A DNA stretch of 64,000 nucleotides, taken from the NCBI GenBank assembly GCA_038501625.1, contig JAZAYU010000354.1, forward strand, positions 248,001-312,000. Direction: 5' to 3'. Within the stretch, counting starts at the first letter, position 1; every line of letters begins with the position of its first letter. This DNA comes from Corbicula japonica. Lineage: Eukaryota > Mollusca > Bivalvia > Venerida > Cyrenidae. Positions 47,601 to 61,142 of the stretch are shown piece by piece. A program made the position numbers and the translations under genes. The notes under the pieces were generated by a model. That model had not been told where the DNA came from and did no database searches. It saw only the letters and a program-made list of their open reading frames with translations.

Positions 47601-50600
47601 GATTATTAGAAATGCACGTTTTCTCGTGTTTGATCATAAATTCGCGACTTAATTGCCCAGTGAAATGCCTATTGAAAACCGTCGGATGTAAGCTCCATTT
47701 AAATGCAGTAACTCAAACCAAAACTGGTTTCAGGTAGTCCACCATCAGTTGCACACGACCCGCAGGATTTTTAGGCTCATTGCATTTAAATGGCGCTTGG
47801 GTCGGGGCTGTAAGTACGAGCACCCAGCAAACGTTTGTATTGCGTTTTCACACTTAGTCATTTTTCGCTATTTAATGTAGTGTTTAACACCCGGTTTAAT
47901 AGGTTCCTGACGGTCTAGAACTTTGAAATTTGGAGCATAAGCTCACCTAAAAGAGCTCTAAACACCGTGCAAATTTCAAAGATATTGGATTATTAGAAAT
48001 GTCATTTTACGCTGTGTAATATAAATTCGCGGCTTAATTGCGCTATGAAATGCCCATTGAAAACCGATGGATGGAAGCTCCATTTAATTGCAGTAGCTGC
48101 AACAAAGCATGCTTTTAGGTCGCCAAACATCCAATGAACACGACCTGCCAGGTTTTTCGGCTTACTGCACAACAGTTTTCCTGGCCTATAGGTTCAAAGT
48201 TGGTGCTCCTAGCATAGGTCAGCATAACGTTTACATAGCAAACAACTTTAAATGCATATATTGGGTAAGCCATATCTTTATGGTCAACGCTCGCAAACTT
48301 GCAGGGAACATAGAGAAGATCCAGCTGAGCTTCAGATCTCCCAACCTGCTGGAACCCAAGAATCCCGGAGGTCTTTCAGTACGCTATAGTACATCGATAC
48401 TTTAGCGTGGATTACCTGCCCTGTACAATGCGATTTTATAAGGCTTATTTAAATTCACTGTTCACAACAGACCTTTCGTAGTGTAGTGGTTAGAATAGTG
48501 GTCTTTCACCCGGGAGCCCCGGGTTCGAAACCCGGCACCGGACAGTTTTTTTATGACTTTATTCTGCGGTTTCACACTTAGTCATTTTTCGCTATGTAAT
48601 GTATTGTTTTACACCCGGTTAAATAGGTTCCTGACGGTCTAGAGCTTTGAAATTTGGAGCATAAGCTCACCTAAAAAAGCTCTAAGCACCGTGCAAATTT
48701 CAAAGATATTGGATTATTAGAAATATATGTTTACTCTTGAGCGTGCCTTACCAACTCGGTCATTTTACGCTGTGTAATATAGGGTTTTACACCCGGTTTA
48801 ATAGGTTTCTGACGGTCTAGAACTTTGAAATTTTGACCATAAGCTCACCTAAAAGATCTCTAAACACCGTGCAAATTTCAAAGATATTGGATTATTAGAA
48901 ATGCACGTTTTCTCGTGTTTGATCATAAATTCGCGACTTAATTGCCCAGTGAAATGCCTATTGAAAACCGTCGGATGTAAGCTCCATTTAAATGCAGTAA
49001 CTCAAACCAAAACTGGTTTCAGGTAGTCCACCATCAGTTGCACACGACCCGCAGGATTTTTAGGCTCATTGCATTTAAATGGCGCTTGGGTCGGGGCTGT
49101 AAGTACGAGCACCCAGCAAACGTTTGTATTGCGTTTTCACACTTAGTCATTTTTCGCTATTTAATGTAGTGTTTAACACCCGGTTTAATAGGTTCCTGAC
49201 GGTCTAGAACTTTGAAATTTGGAGCATAAGCTCACCTAAAAGAGCTCTAAACACCGTGCAAATTTCAAAGATATTGGATTATTAGAAATGTCATTTTACG
49301 CTGTGTAATATAAATTCGCGGCTTAATTGCGCTATGAAATGCCCATTGAAAACCGATGGATGGAAGCTCCATTTAATTGCAGTAGCTGCAACAAAGCATG
49401 CTTTTAGGTCGCCAAACATCCAATGAACACGACCTGCCAGGTTTTTCGGCTTACTGCACAACAGTTTTCCTGGCCTATAGGTTCAAAGTTGGTGCTCCTA
49501 GCATAGGTCAGCATAACGTTTACATAGCAAACAACTTTAAATGCATATATTGGGTAAGCCATATCTTTATGGTCAACGCTCGCAAACTTGCAGGGAACAT
49601 AGAGAAGATCCAGCTGAGCTTCAGATCTCCCAACCTGCTGGAACCCAAGAATCCCGGAGGTCTTTCAGTACGCTATAGTACATCGATACTTTAGCGTGGA
49701 TTACCTGCCCTGTACAATGCGATTTTATAAGGCTTATTTAAATTCACTGTTCACAACAGACCTTTCGTAGTGTAGTGGTTAGAATAGTGGTCTTTCACCC
49801 GGGAGCCCCGGGTTCGAAACCCGGCACCGGACAGTTTTTTTATGACTTTATTCTGCGGTTTCACACTTAGTCATTTTTCGCTATGTAATGTATTGTTTTA
49901 CACCCGGTTAAATAGGTTCCTGACGGTCTAGAGCTTTGAAATTTGGAGCATAAGCTCACCTAAAAAAGCTCTAAGCACCGTGCAAATTTCAAAGATATTG
50001 GATTATTAGAAATATATGTTTACTCTTGAGCGTGCCTTACCAACTCGGTCATTTTACGCTGTGTAATATAGGGTTTTACACCCGGTTTAATAGGTTTCTG
50101 ACGGTCTAGAACTTTGAAATTTTGACCATAAGCTCACCTAAAAGATCTCTAAACACCGTGCAAATTTCAAAGATATTGGATTATTAGAAATGCACGTTTT
50201 CTCGTGTTTGATCATAAATTCGCGACTTAATTGCCCAGTGAAATGCCTATTGAAAACCGTCGGATGTAAGCTCCATTTAAATGCAGTAACTCAAACCAAA
50301 ACTGGTTTCAGGTAGTCCACCATCAGTTGCACACGACCCGCAGGATTTTTAGGCTCATTGCATTTAAATGGCGCTTGGGTCGGGGCTGTAAGTACGAGCA
50401 CCCAGCAAACGTTTGTATTGCGTTTTCACACTTAGTCATTTTTCGCTATTTAATGTAGTGTTTAACACCCGGTTTAATAGGTTCCTGACGGTCTAGAACT
50501 TTGAAATTTGGAGCATAAGCTCACCTAAAAGAGCTCTAAACACCGTGCAAATTTCAAAGATATTGGATTATTAGAAATGTCATTTTACGCTGTGTAATAT

Positions 50601-53600
50601 AAATTCGCGGCTTAATTGCGCTATGAAATGCCCATTGAAAACCGATGGATGGAAGCTCCATTTAATTGCAGTAGCTGCAACAAAGCATGCTTTTAGGTCG
50701 CCAAACATCCAATGAACACGACCTGCCAGGTTTTTCGGCTTACTGCACAACAGTTTTCCTGGCCTATAGGTTCAAAGTTGGTGCTCCTAGCATAGGTCAG
50801 CATAACGTTTACATAGCAAACAACTTTAAATGCATATATTGGGTAAGCCATATCTTTATGGTCAACGCTCGCAAACTTGCAGGGAACATAGAGAAGATCC
50901 AGCTGAGCTTCAGATCTCCCAACCTGCTGGAACCCAAGAATCCCGGAGGTCTTTCAGTACGCTATAGTACATCGATACTTTAGCGTGGATTACCTGCCCT
51001 GTACAATGCGATTTTATAAGGCTTATTTAAATTCACTGTTCACAACAGACCTTTCGTAGTGTAGTGGTTAGAATAGTGGTCTTTCACCCGGGAGCCCCGG
51101 GTTCGAAACCCGGCACCGGACAGTTTTTTTTATGACTTTATTCTGCGGTTTCACACTTAGTCATTTTTCGCTATGTAATGTATTGTTTTACACCCGGTTA
51201 AATAGGTTCCTGACGGTCTAGAGCTTTGAAATTTGGAGCATAAGCTCACCTAAAAAAGCTCTAAGCACCGTGCAAATTTCAAAGATATTGGATTATTAGA
51301 AATATATGTTTACTCTTGAGCGTGCCTTACCAACTCGGTCATTTTACGCTGTGTAATATAGGGTTTTACACCCGGTTTAATAGGTTTCTGACGGTCTAGA
51401 ACTTTGAAATTTTGACCATAAGCTCACCTAAAAGATCTCTAAACACCGTGCAAATTTCAAAGATATTGGATTATTAGAAATGCACGTTTTCTCGTGTTTG
51501 ATCATAAATTCGCGACTTAATTGCCCAGTGAAATGCCTATTGAAAACCGTCGGATGTAAGCTCCATTTAAATGCAGTAACTCAAACCAAAACTGGTTTCA
51601 GGTAGTCCACCATCAGTTGCACACGACCCGCAGGATTTTTAGGCTCATTGCATTTAAATGGCGCTTGGGTCGGGGCTGTAAGTACGAGCACCCAGCAAAC
51701 GTTTGTATTGCGTTTTCACACTTAGTCATTTTTCGCTATTTAATGTAGTGTTTAACACCCGGTTTAATAGGTTCCTGACGGTCTAGAACTTTGAAATTTG
51801 GAGCATAAGCTCACCTAAAAGAGCTCTAAACACCGTGCAAATTTCAAAGATATTGGATTATTAGAAATGTCATTTTACGCTGTGTAATATAAATTCGCGG
51901 CTTAATTGCGCTATGAAATGCCCATTGAAAACCGATGGATGGAAGCTCCATTTAATTGCAGTAGCTGCAACAAAGCATGCTTTTAGGTCGCCAAACATCC
52001 AATGAACACGACCTGCCAGGTTTTTCGGCTTACTGCACAACAGTTTTCCTGGCCTATAGGTTCAAAGTTGGTGCTCCTAGCATAGGTCAGCATAACGTTT
52101 ACATAGCAAACAACTTTAAATGCATATATTGGGTAAGCCATATCTTTATGGTCAACGCTCGCAAACTTGCAGGGAACATAGAGAAGATCCAGCTGAGCTT
52201 CAGATCTCCCAACCTGCTGGAACCCAAGAATCCCGGAGGTCTTTCAGTACGCTATAGTACATCGATACTTTAGCGTGGATTACCTGCCCTGTACAATGCG
52301 ATTTTATAAGGCTTATTTAAATTCACTGTTCACAACAGACCTTTCGTAGTGTAGTGGTTAGAATAGTGGTCTTTCACCCGGGAGCCCCGGGTTCGAAACC
52401 CGGCACCGGACAGTTTTTTTTATGACTTTATTCTGCGGTTTCACACTTAGTCATTTTTCGCTATGTAATGTATTGTTTTACACCCGGTTAAATAGGTTCC
52501 TGACGGTCTAGAGCTTTGAAATTTGGAGCATAAGCTCACCTAAAAAAGCTCTAAGCACCGTGCAAATTTCAAAGATATTGGATTATTAGAAATATATGTT
52601 TACTCTTGAGCGTGCCTTACCAACTCGGTCATTTTACGCTGTGTAATATAGGGTTTTACACCCGGTTTAATAGGTTTCTGACGGTCTAGAACTTTGAAAT
52701 TTTGACCATAAGCTCACCTAAAAGATCTCTAAACACCGTGCAAATTTCAAAGATATTGGATTATTAGAAATGCACGTTTTCTCGTGTTTGATCATAAATT
52801 CGCGACTTAATTGCCCAGTGAAATGCCTATTGAAAACCGTCGGATGTAAGCTCCATTTAAATGCAGTAACTCAAACCAAAACTGGTTTCAGGTAGTCCAC
52901 CATCAGTTGCACACGACCCGCAGGATTTTTAGGCTCATTGCATTTAAATGGCGCTTGGGTCGGGGCTGTAAGTACGAGCACCCAGCAAACGTTTGTATTG
53001 CGTTTTCACACTTAGTCATTTTTCGCTATTTAATGTAGTGTTTAACACCCGGTTTAATAGGTTCCTGACGGTCTAGAACTTTGAAATTTGGAGCATAAGC
53101 TCACCTAAAAGAGCTCTAAACACCGTGCAAATTTCAAAGATATTGGATTATTAGAAATGTCATTTTACGCTGTGTAATATAAATTCGCGGCTTAATTGCG
53201 CTATGAAATGCCCATTGAAAACCGATGGATGGAAGCTCCATTTAATTGCAGTAGCTGCAACAAAGCATGCTTTTAGGTCGCCAAACATCCAATGAACACG
53301 ACCTGCCAGGTTTTTCGGCTTACTGCACAACAGTTTTCCTGGCCTATAGGTTCAAAGTTGGTGCTCCTAGCATAGGTCAGCATAACGTTTACATAGCAAA
53401 CAACTTTAAATGCATATATTGGGTAAGCCATATCTTTATGGTCAACGCTCGCAAACTTGCAGGGAACATAGAGAAGATCCAGCTGAGCTTCAGATCTCCC
53501 AACCTGCTGGAACCCAAGAATCCCGGAGGTCTTTCAGTACGCTATAGTACATCGATACTTTAGCGTGGATTACCTGCCCTGTACAATGCGATTTTATAAG

Positions 53601-55739
53601 GCTTATTTAAATTCACTGTTCACAACAGACCTTTCGTAGTGTAGTGGTTAGAATAGTGGTCTTTCACCCGGGAGCCCCGGGTTCGAAACCCGGCACCGGA
53701 CAGTTTTTTTTATGACTTTATTCTGCGGTTTCACACTTAGTCATTTTTCGCTATGTAATGTATTGTTTTACACCCGGTTAAATAGGTTCCTGACGGTCTA
53801 GAGCTTTGAAATTTGGAGCATAAGCTCACCTAAAAAAGCTCTAAGCACCGTGCAAATTTCAAAGATATTGGATTATTAGAAATATATGTTTACTCTTGAG
53901 CGTGCCTTACCAACTCGGTCATTTTACGCTGTGTAATATAGGGTTTTACACCCGGTTTAATAGGTTTCTGACGGTCTAGAACTTTGAAATTTTGACCATA
54001 AGCTCACCTAAAAGATCTCTAAACACCGTGCAAATTTCAAAGATATTGGATTATTAGAAATGCACGTTTTCTCGTGTTTGATCATAAATTCGCGACTTAA
54101 TTGCCCAGTGAAATGCCTATTGAAAACCGTCGGATGTAAGCTCCATTTAAATGCAGTAACTCAAACCAAAACTGGTTTCAGGTAGTCCACCATCAGTTGC
54201 ACACGACCCGCAGGATTTTTAGGCTCATTGCATTTAAATGGCGCTTGGGTCGGGGCTGTAAGTACGAGCACCCAGCAAACGTTTGTATTGCGTTTTCACA
54301 CTTAGTCATTTTTCGCTATTTAATGTAGTGTTTAACACCCGGTTTAATAGGTTCCTGACGGTCTAGAACTTTGAAATTTGGAGCATAAGCTCACCTAAAA
54401 GAGCTCTAAACACCGTGCAAATTTCAAAGATATTGGATTATTAGAAATGTCATTTTACGCTGTGTAATATAAATTCGCGGCTTAATTGCGCTATGAAATG
54501 CCCATTGAAAACCGATGGATGGAAGCTCCATTTAATTGCAGTAGCTGCAACAAAGCATGCTTTTAGGTCGCCAAACATCCAATGAACACGACCTGCCAGG
54601 TTTTTCGGCTTACTGCACAACAGTTTTCCTGGCCTATAGGTTCAAAGTTGGTGCTCCTAGCATAGGTCAGCATAACGTTTACATAGCAAACAACTTTAAA
54701 TGCATATATTGGGTAAGCCATATCTTTATGGTCAACGCTCGCAAACTTGCAGGGAACATAGAGAAGATCCAGCTGAGCTTCAGATCTCCCAACCTGCTGG
54801 AACCCAAGAATCCCGGAGGTCTTTCAGTACGCTATAGTACATCGATACTTTAGCGTGGATTACCTGCCCTGTACAATGCGATTTTATAAGGCTTATTTAA
54901 ATTCACTGTTCACAACAGACCTTTCGTAGTGTAGTGGTTAGAATAGTGGTCTTTCACCCGGGAGCCCCGGGTTCGAAACCCGGCACCGGACAGTTTCTTT
55001 TTATGACTTTATTCTGCGGTTTCACACTTAGTCATTTTTCGCTATGTAATGTATTGTTTTACACCCGGTTAAATAGGTTCCTGACGGTCTAGAGCTTTGA
55101 AATTTGGAGCATAAGCTCACCTAAAAAAGCTCTAAGCACCGTGCAAATTTCAAAGATATTGGATTATTAGAAATATATGTTTACTCTTGAGCGTGCCTTA
55201 CCAACTCGGTCATTTTACGCTGTGTAATATAGGGTTTTACACCCGGTTTAATAGGTTTCTGACGGTCTAGAACTTTGAAATTTTGACCATAAGCTCACCT
55301 AAAAGATCTCTAAACACCGTGCAAATTTCAAAGATATTGGATTATTAGAAATGCACGTTTTCTCGTGTTTGATCATAAATTCGCGACTTAATTGCCCAGT
55401 GAAATGCCTATTGAAAACCGTCGGATGTAAGCTCCATTTAAATGCAGTAACTCAAACCAAAACTGGTTTCAGGTAGTCCACCATCAGTTGCACACGACCC
55501 GCAGGATTTTTAGGCTCATTGCATTTAAATGGCGCTTGGGTCGGGGCTGTAAGTACGAGCACCCAGCAAATGTTTGTATTGCGTTTTCACACTTAGTCAT
55601 TTTTCGCTATTTAATGTAGTGTTTAACACCCGGTTTAATAGGTTCCTGACGGTCTAGAACTTTGAAATTTGGAGCATAAGCTCACCTAAAAGAGCTCTAA
55701 ACACCGTGCAAATTTCAAAGATATTGGATTATTAGAAAT

Positions 55740-57663
55740 GTCATTTTACGCTGTGTAATATAAATTCGCGGCTTAATTGCGCTATGAAATGCCCATTGAA
55801 AACCGATGGATGGAAGCTCCATTTAATTGCAGTAGCTGCAACAAAGCACGCTTTTAGGTCGCCAAACATCCAATGAACACGACCTGCGAGGTTTTTCGGC
55901 TTACTGCACAACAGTTTTCCTGGCCTATAGGTTCAAAGTTGGTGCTCCTAGCATAGGTCAGCATAACGTTTACATAGCAAACAACTTTAAATGCATATAT
56001 TGGGTAAGCCATATCTTTATGGTCAACGCTCGCAAACTTGCAGGGAACATAGAGAAGATCCAGCTGAGCTTCAGATCTCCCAACCTGCTGGAACCCAAGA
56101 ATCCCGGAGGTCTTTCAGTACGCTATAGTACATCGATACTTTAGCGTGGATTACCTGCCCTGTACAATGCGATTTTATAAGGCTTATTTAAATTCACTGT
56201 TCACAACAGACCTTTCGTAGTGTAGTGGTTAGAATAGTGGTCTTTCACCCGGGAGCCCCGGGTTCGAAACCCGGCACCGGACAGTTTCTTTTTATGACTT
56301 TATTGTGCGGTTTCACACTTAGTCATTTTTCGCTATGTAATGTATTGTTTTACACCCGGTTAAATAGGTTCCTGACGGTCTAGAGCTTTGAAATTTGGAG
56401 ATAAGCTCACCTAAAAAAGCTCTAAGCACCGTGCAAATTTCAAAGATATTGGATTATTAGAAATATATGTTTACTCTTGAGCGTGCCTTACCAACTCGGT
56501 CATTTTACGCTGTGTAATATAGGGTTTTACACCCGGTTTAATAGGTTTCTGACGGTCTAGAACTTTGAAATTTTGACCATAAGCTCACCTAAAAGATCTC
56601 TAAACGCCGTGCAAATTTCGAAGATACTGGATTATTAGAAATGCACGTTTTCTCGTGTTTGATCATAAATTCGCGACTTAATTGCCCAGTGAAATGCCTA
56701 TTGAAAACCGTCGGATGTAAGCTCCATTTAAATGCAGTAACTCAAACCAAAACTGGTTTCAGGTAGTCCACCATCAGTTGCACACGACCCGCAGGATTTT
56801 TAGGCTCATTGCATTTAAATGGCGCTTGGGTCGGGGCTGTAAGTACGAGCACCCAGCAAATGTTTGTATTGCGTTTTCACACTTAAGTCATTTTTCGCTA
56901 TTTAATGTAGTGTTTAACACCCGGTTTAATAGGTTCCTGACGGTCTAGAACTTTGAAATTTGGAGCATAAGCTCACCTAAAAGAGCTCTAAACACCGTGC
57001 AAATTTCAAAGATATTGGATTATTAGAAATGTCATTTTACGCTGTGTAATATAAATTCGCGGCTTAATTGCGCTATGAAATGCCCATTGAAAACCGATGG
57101 ATGGAAGCTCCATTTAATTGCAGTAGCTGCAACAAAGCACGCTTTTAGGTCGCCAAACATCCAATGAACACGACCTGCGAGGTTTTTCGGCTTACTGCAC
57201 AACAGTTTTCCTGGCCTATAGGTTCAAAGTTGGTGCTCCTAGCATAGGTCAGCATAACGTTTACATAGCAAACAACTTTAAATGCATATATTGGGTAAGC
57301 CATATCTTTATGGTCAACGCTCGCAAACTTGCAGGGAACATAGAGAAGATCCAGCTGAGCTTCAGATCTCCCAACCTGCTGGAACCCAATTATCTCGGAG
57401 GTCTTTCAGTACGCTATAGTACATCGATACTTTAGCGTGGATTACCTGCCCTGTACAATGCGATTTTATAAGGCTTATTTAAATTCACTGTTCACAACAG
57501 ACCTTTCGTAGTGTAGTGGTTAGAATAGTGGTCTTTCACCCGGGAGCCCCGGGTTCGAAACCCGGCACCGGACAGTTTTTTTTTATGACTTTATTCTGCG
57601 GTTTCACACTTAGTCATTTTTCGCTATGTAATGTATTGTTTTACACCCGGTTAAATAGGTTCC
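55740..57663 (+). repeat. Decaying edge units of the 1290-bp array
   Basis: Substitutions rise here: ATG to ACG at 55848 and 57139, CCAGG to CGAGG in both, AACG to AATG in the alpha' of the last units, a lost C near 56400, an inserted A near 56885, and AATTATCTC for AAGAATCCC near 57389. The internal units are nearly free of such changes. Confidence 0.85.
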
Positions 57664-58090
57664 TTTGACCTCACAGACTTTTGTACAAGTAAACAACAAA
57701 GACATACTTTTCAAATAATGTATATATTGTATTGAGCACTTGGGCAAAGCTTACGGAACGTTCTTCACCGTATCCTATACATAAAAACATCAAACATACG
57801 TCATACAACTTGCACTGTTATCTTAAAACATCGGTAATCATATCATTAATGCTGTTTATATACATGTACATGTATACACCATATAGTTTCCCCGTACTGT
57901 AAAAAAAATGTCTGTAAGCGTTGAATGCCCAAAGCTGAATGACCATACATAAACGAACATTACCCACGACAACTCGTGCATAAAACCAGTGAACAAAACA
58001 ACTTTTGATTGGTACATTCAAAAGGTCTTACCCAATCAAAGGAAAATATTTTCCGCCTAATTCGCTTCACTCAACCGGCAGAAAATACAT
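57664..58090. mobile_element. Unclassified insertion element 1 (427 bp)
   Basis: Begins TTTGACCTCACAG and ends GGCAGAAAATACAT. The first 84 bp equal 58095-58178 and the last 190 bp (57901-58090) equal 62595-62784; the middle is different. It is bordered by TTCC on both sides (57660-57663, 58091-58094). No terminal inverted repeats, no TG...CA ends, no coding potential. Probably a non-autonomous relative of the next element. Confidence 0.7.
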
Positions 58091-58178
58091 TTCCTTTGAC
58101 CTCACAGACTTTTGTACAAGTAAACAACAAAGACATACTTTTCAAATAATGTATATATTGTATTGAGCACTTGGGCAA

Positions 58179-60059
58179 CGCTGAACTAAAAGAACGGGAA
58201 AACTATACGCTGTTATACTATCTAAGCAATTATATCTTATTCATATTCAAATCAAGCCTAGATATATCTAAAATCGGTATTTCAAAACTATTAAGAAACA
58301 CCACAAAGTATTTCAAAGCTTGATACAATCTAAATATTCGGCCATTTGAAAATAAATGTTCTAAATTAACAACTGGACATATAGATGTAACAGTTCTAAC
58401 ATGTGTAATGCGAACAATTTTCGCTCATTCTACGTCTATATGAACGCCTGTCTTACTAACTCAAAAATATTGATGTAATGTAAAATGAAATACACAGTCC
58501 GAATCCCTTCTATTCAGTCGTTCCTCACTTCTAAGCGCGATACCAAACATGCACAACCATCATTCTAGATGTCACTGGCTCTTTCATTGCAATCGTTTGA
58601 GGAGATTCAACGTTGAAGCCTTTCTAATATAACTCTGACCAACATTGAATCAGTTGGGGATCACATTCCAAGTAAATCGTAGATCGATTTAACACAGTTT
58701 TAAATGATTAAAAAACAACAATAGATGAATTCGAATATTGCACAATTGTCCGTAAATACCAAATATAAAAGCTTTAGTTGGTAAGATGTCCTTTTCACCC
58801 AAAGAATTGCTCGATACCCATCTATTCCACCTGATAAAACTTCTTCAATAGCATTTGGTGGTACTGTATGGACGAGCGTCTTTCAGTAGTTCTGGGATCC
58901 AAGGCACCTTGCCGACCATAATATTTGACAAACTATGCACATCGTCCAGATAACACTGAAAAAACAGAATTGCATGAAACGATTGTCAGCATTAAATATA
59001 GCGTAAATTTATACAGATTCTATTATGTATGCTTGTCAAAGCTTACTTTTGAACAACAACTTGCCATTCGATATGCACCATATGCGTCTAACAAAACACA
59101 TATCTTTACAAACACTCAGCAAACAGTCTGCCGACCCTCACCTCAGACAAAAGGCAATCGCTCCAGAAAAATTTCATAGTTACTAAGAAGTCGCTTATTA
59201 AACAACACATGCTTTCAATTCTTTACCGCATGAAAAGACTATGTATTACGTCTAGCAGTAATTAAGTCAGCTACGCCTTTACCATAAACTGTTTAAATAT
59301 TATTAATGCTCGTCTGTCTGAAAGACCTTGTTTAACGTCCAACAACGACAGAGGCAGCAAGACGTTCATCGTAAATAGTTTAAAGACGAGTGCATGTTAA
59401 AGCATATCATCAAGGCTTGTCCGCCTAAAAATACTATATATTACACCCAAAACCCATACAAACTCGTCTTCTTCTGTACTATAATTTAAACAGCAATGCA
59501 TGAAAACCAATTGCTAGTGTTATTAAATATTCTAATGCAAATTTGTACCAATGCTATAATGCGTTTTACAGCTTACATCTCAACAATTTACCGTCCAATC
59601 TGCAACATAACCGTCTAACAAAACACCTATCTTTAAACACAAGCGGCGAATATCCCTGTCTGCCCAAATCTCGCCTCAGACAGTCACCAAGACAATTACC
59701 CCAGACCTAACCACAACAACAAACCTCCAATACAACAACACATGCTTTCAATGCTTACTCGCATTAATGACTAACGTCTAGCAGTTATTAAAGCAGCTAC
59801 GCCTTTACCGTAAACTGTTTAAAAATTATCAAGGCTTGTCTGACTTAAAAAGACATGAATGTTTGTCTGCCTATAAAAGACCATGCATTACAATTTTAGA
59901 GACATCTATATCGTTACTATTAAAATTTAAAGCATATTTGCAAAACTCGCACGTCTAAAAGACCATCCTATTATGTCATATAACCACAACTGTATCTACC
60001 AATGTATTGTATGTATTTCAAACATTAAAGCTGGTCCGCCTCTTTAGACCGTGCCTTAA
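58179..60059. other. AT-rich interior of element 2, left part
   Basis: No recognisable gene. An 84-codon frame at 58925-59179 has no protein-like features. Degenerate pieces of the 81-bp repeat appear from about 59250 on. Confidence 0.4.
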
Positions 60060-60930
60060 GTCCAGCAGCAAATATAAAGACAGTTAGGCATGCGCCATAC
60101 ATAGTATAAATCAACTTTTTAAGACGTGTAAGCCTATAAAAACTACCTATTACGCCTAGCAGTTATAAAAACAGCCAGCACCTACCATACATAGTACAAA
60201 CATATCAAAGCTTGCCAGCCTATATACTATTACGTCTAGCAATTATAAAGGCAGCCAGCCCCAACCATACATAGTACAAACATATTATCAAAGCTTGCAA
60301 GCCTATATAATATTACATCTAGCAATTATAAAGGCAATCACGCCCACACACATACAGTACACATTTTATCAAGGCTTGCCAGCCTATATACTATCACGTC
60401 TAACAATTATCAAGGCAGCCAAGCCCACAACACACGTAGTTCACATATTATCAAGGCTTGCCAGCCTATAGACTACTACGTCAAGCAATTATAAAGGCAG
60501 CCACGCCCACACCACACATGACACACATTATCAATGCTAACTAGCATATAAGCTGAAAAATATATCTAGCCATTATAAAAGCACCCAGCCTAAACCATAT
60601 ACAGTACTCATAATCCAGGCTTGTCAGTCTATAGACTATTACATCTAGCGATTATAAAGGCAGCCACGCCCAACAACATTTAGTACACATATTATCAAGG
60701 CTTGCCAGCCTATAGACTATTACGTCTAGCAATTATAAAGGCAGCCACGCCCAACCACACATAGTACACATATTATCAAGGCTTGCCAGCCTATAGACTA
60801 TTACGTCTAGCAATTATAAAGGCAGCCACGCCCAACCACACATAGTACACATATTATCAAGGCTTGCCAGCCTATAGACTATTACGTCTAGCAATTATAA
60901 ACCAAACATAGTACACATATTATGAATTCT
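60060..60930. repeat. 81-bp minisatellite inside element 2
   Basis: TCAAGGCTTGCCAGCCTATA, ATTACGTCTAGCAATTATAA and GGCAGCCACGCCC recur in order. Spacing is exactly 81 bp for the last near-identical copies (60701, 60782, 60863). Weaker copies extend left to about 59250 and right to about 61100. Confidence 0.85.
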
Positions 60931-61142
60931 TGAAAGTCTATAAAGACCAGGTATTATGTCTAGCAATTATCAAGACAGCAGGAACCACGCCCAGACCACA
61001 CATAGAAGACACACTATCAAACCTATATAGACTATGTATAATACGTCTAGCAGTTATAAAGGCAGCTACGCCTTCATTACACACAGTGTCGATAAATTAT
61101 CAAGTCTTGTCAGCCAAAACGAATTACGTGTATTGCATGTAA

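Larger units (their letters stand above)
44068..57663 (+). repeat. Higher-order satellite array, 1290-bp unit (gamma-beta-alpha')
   Basis: Starts with the tail of an alpha' block (44068-44131). Units follow from 44132: gamma 725 (44132-44856), beta 178 (44857-45034), alpha' 387 (45035-45421). Unit starts are 44132, 45422, 46712, 48001, 49290, 50579, 51869, 53159, 54449 and 55740; lengths are 1289-1291, the 1-bp changes coming mainly from the T-run after the tRNA-like unit. A partial gamma (57031-57663) ends at an insertion. Orientation is opposite to the left array. Confidence 0.95.

Noticed and set aside
18616..57663. Right array as a plain inverted assembly copy of the left
   Set aside because: Unit composition (1290 versus 1855) and several fixed base differences separate the two arrays.
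57818..58021. 67-codon minus-strand frame starting MNVPIK (also at 62500-62715)
   Set aside because: It lies in the shared 190-bp end of the two elements and diverges into unrelated sequence after about 40 codons; no domain is recognised.
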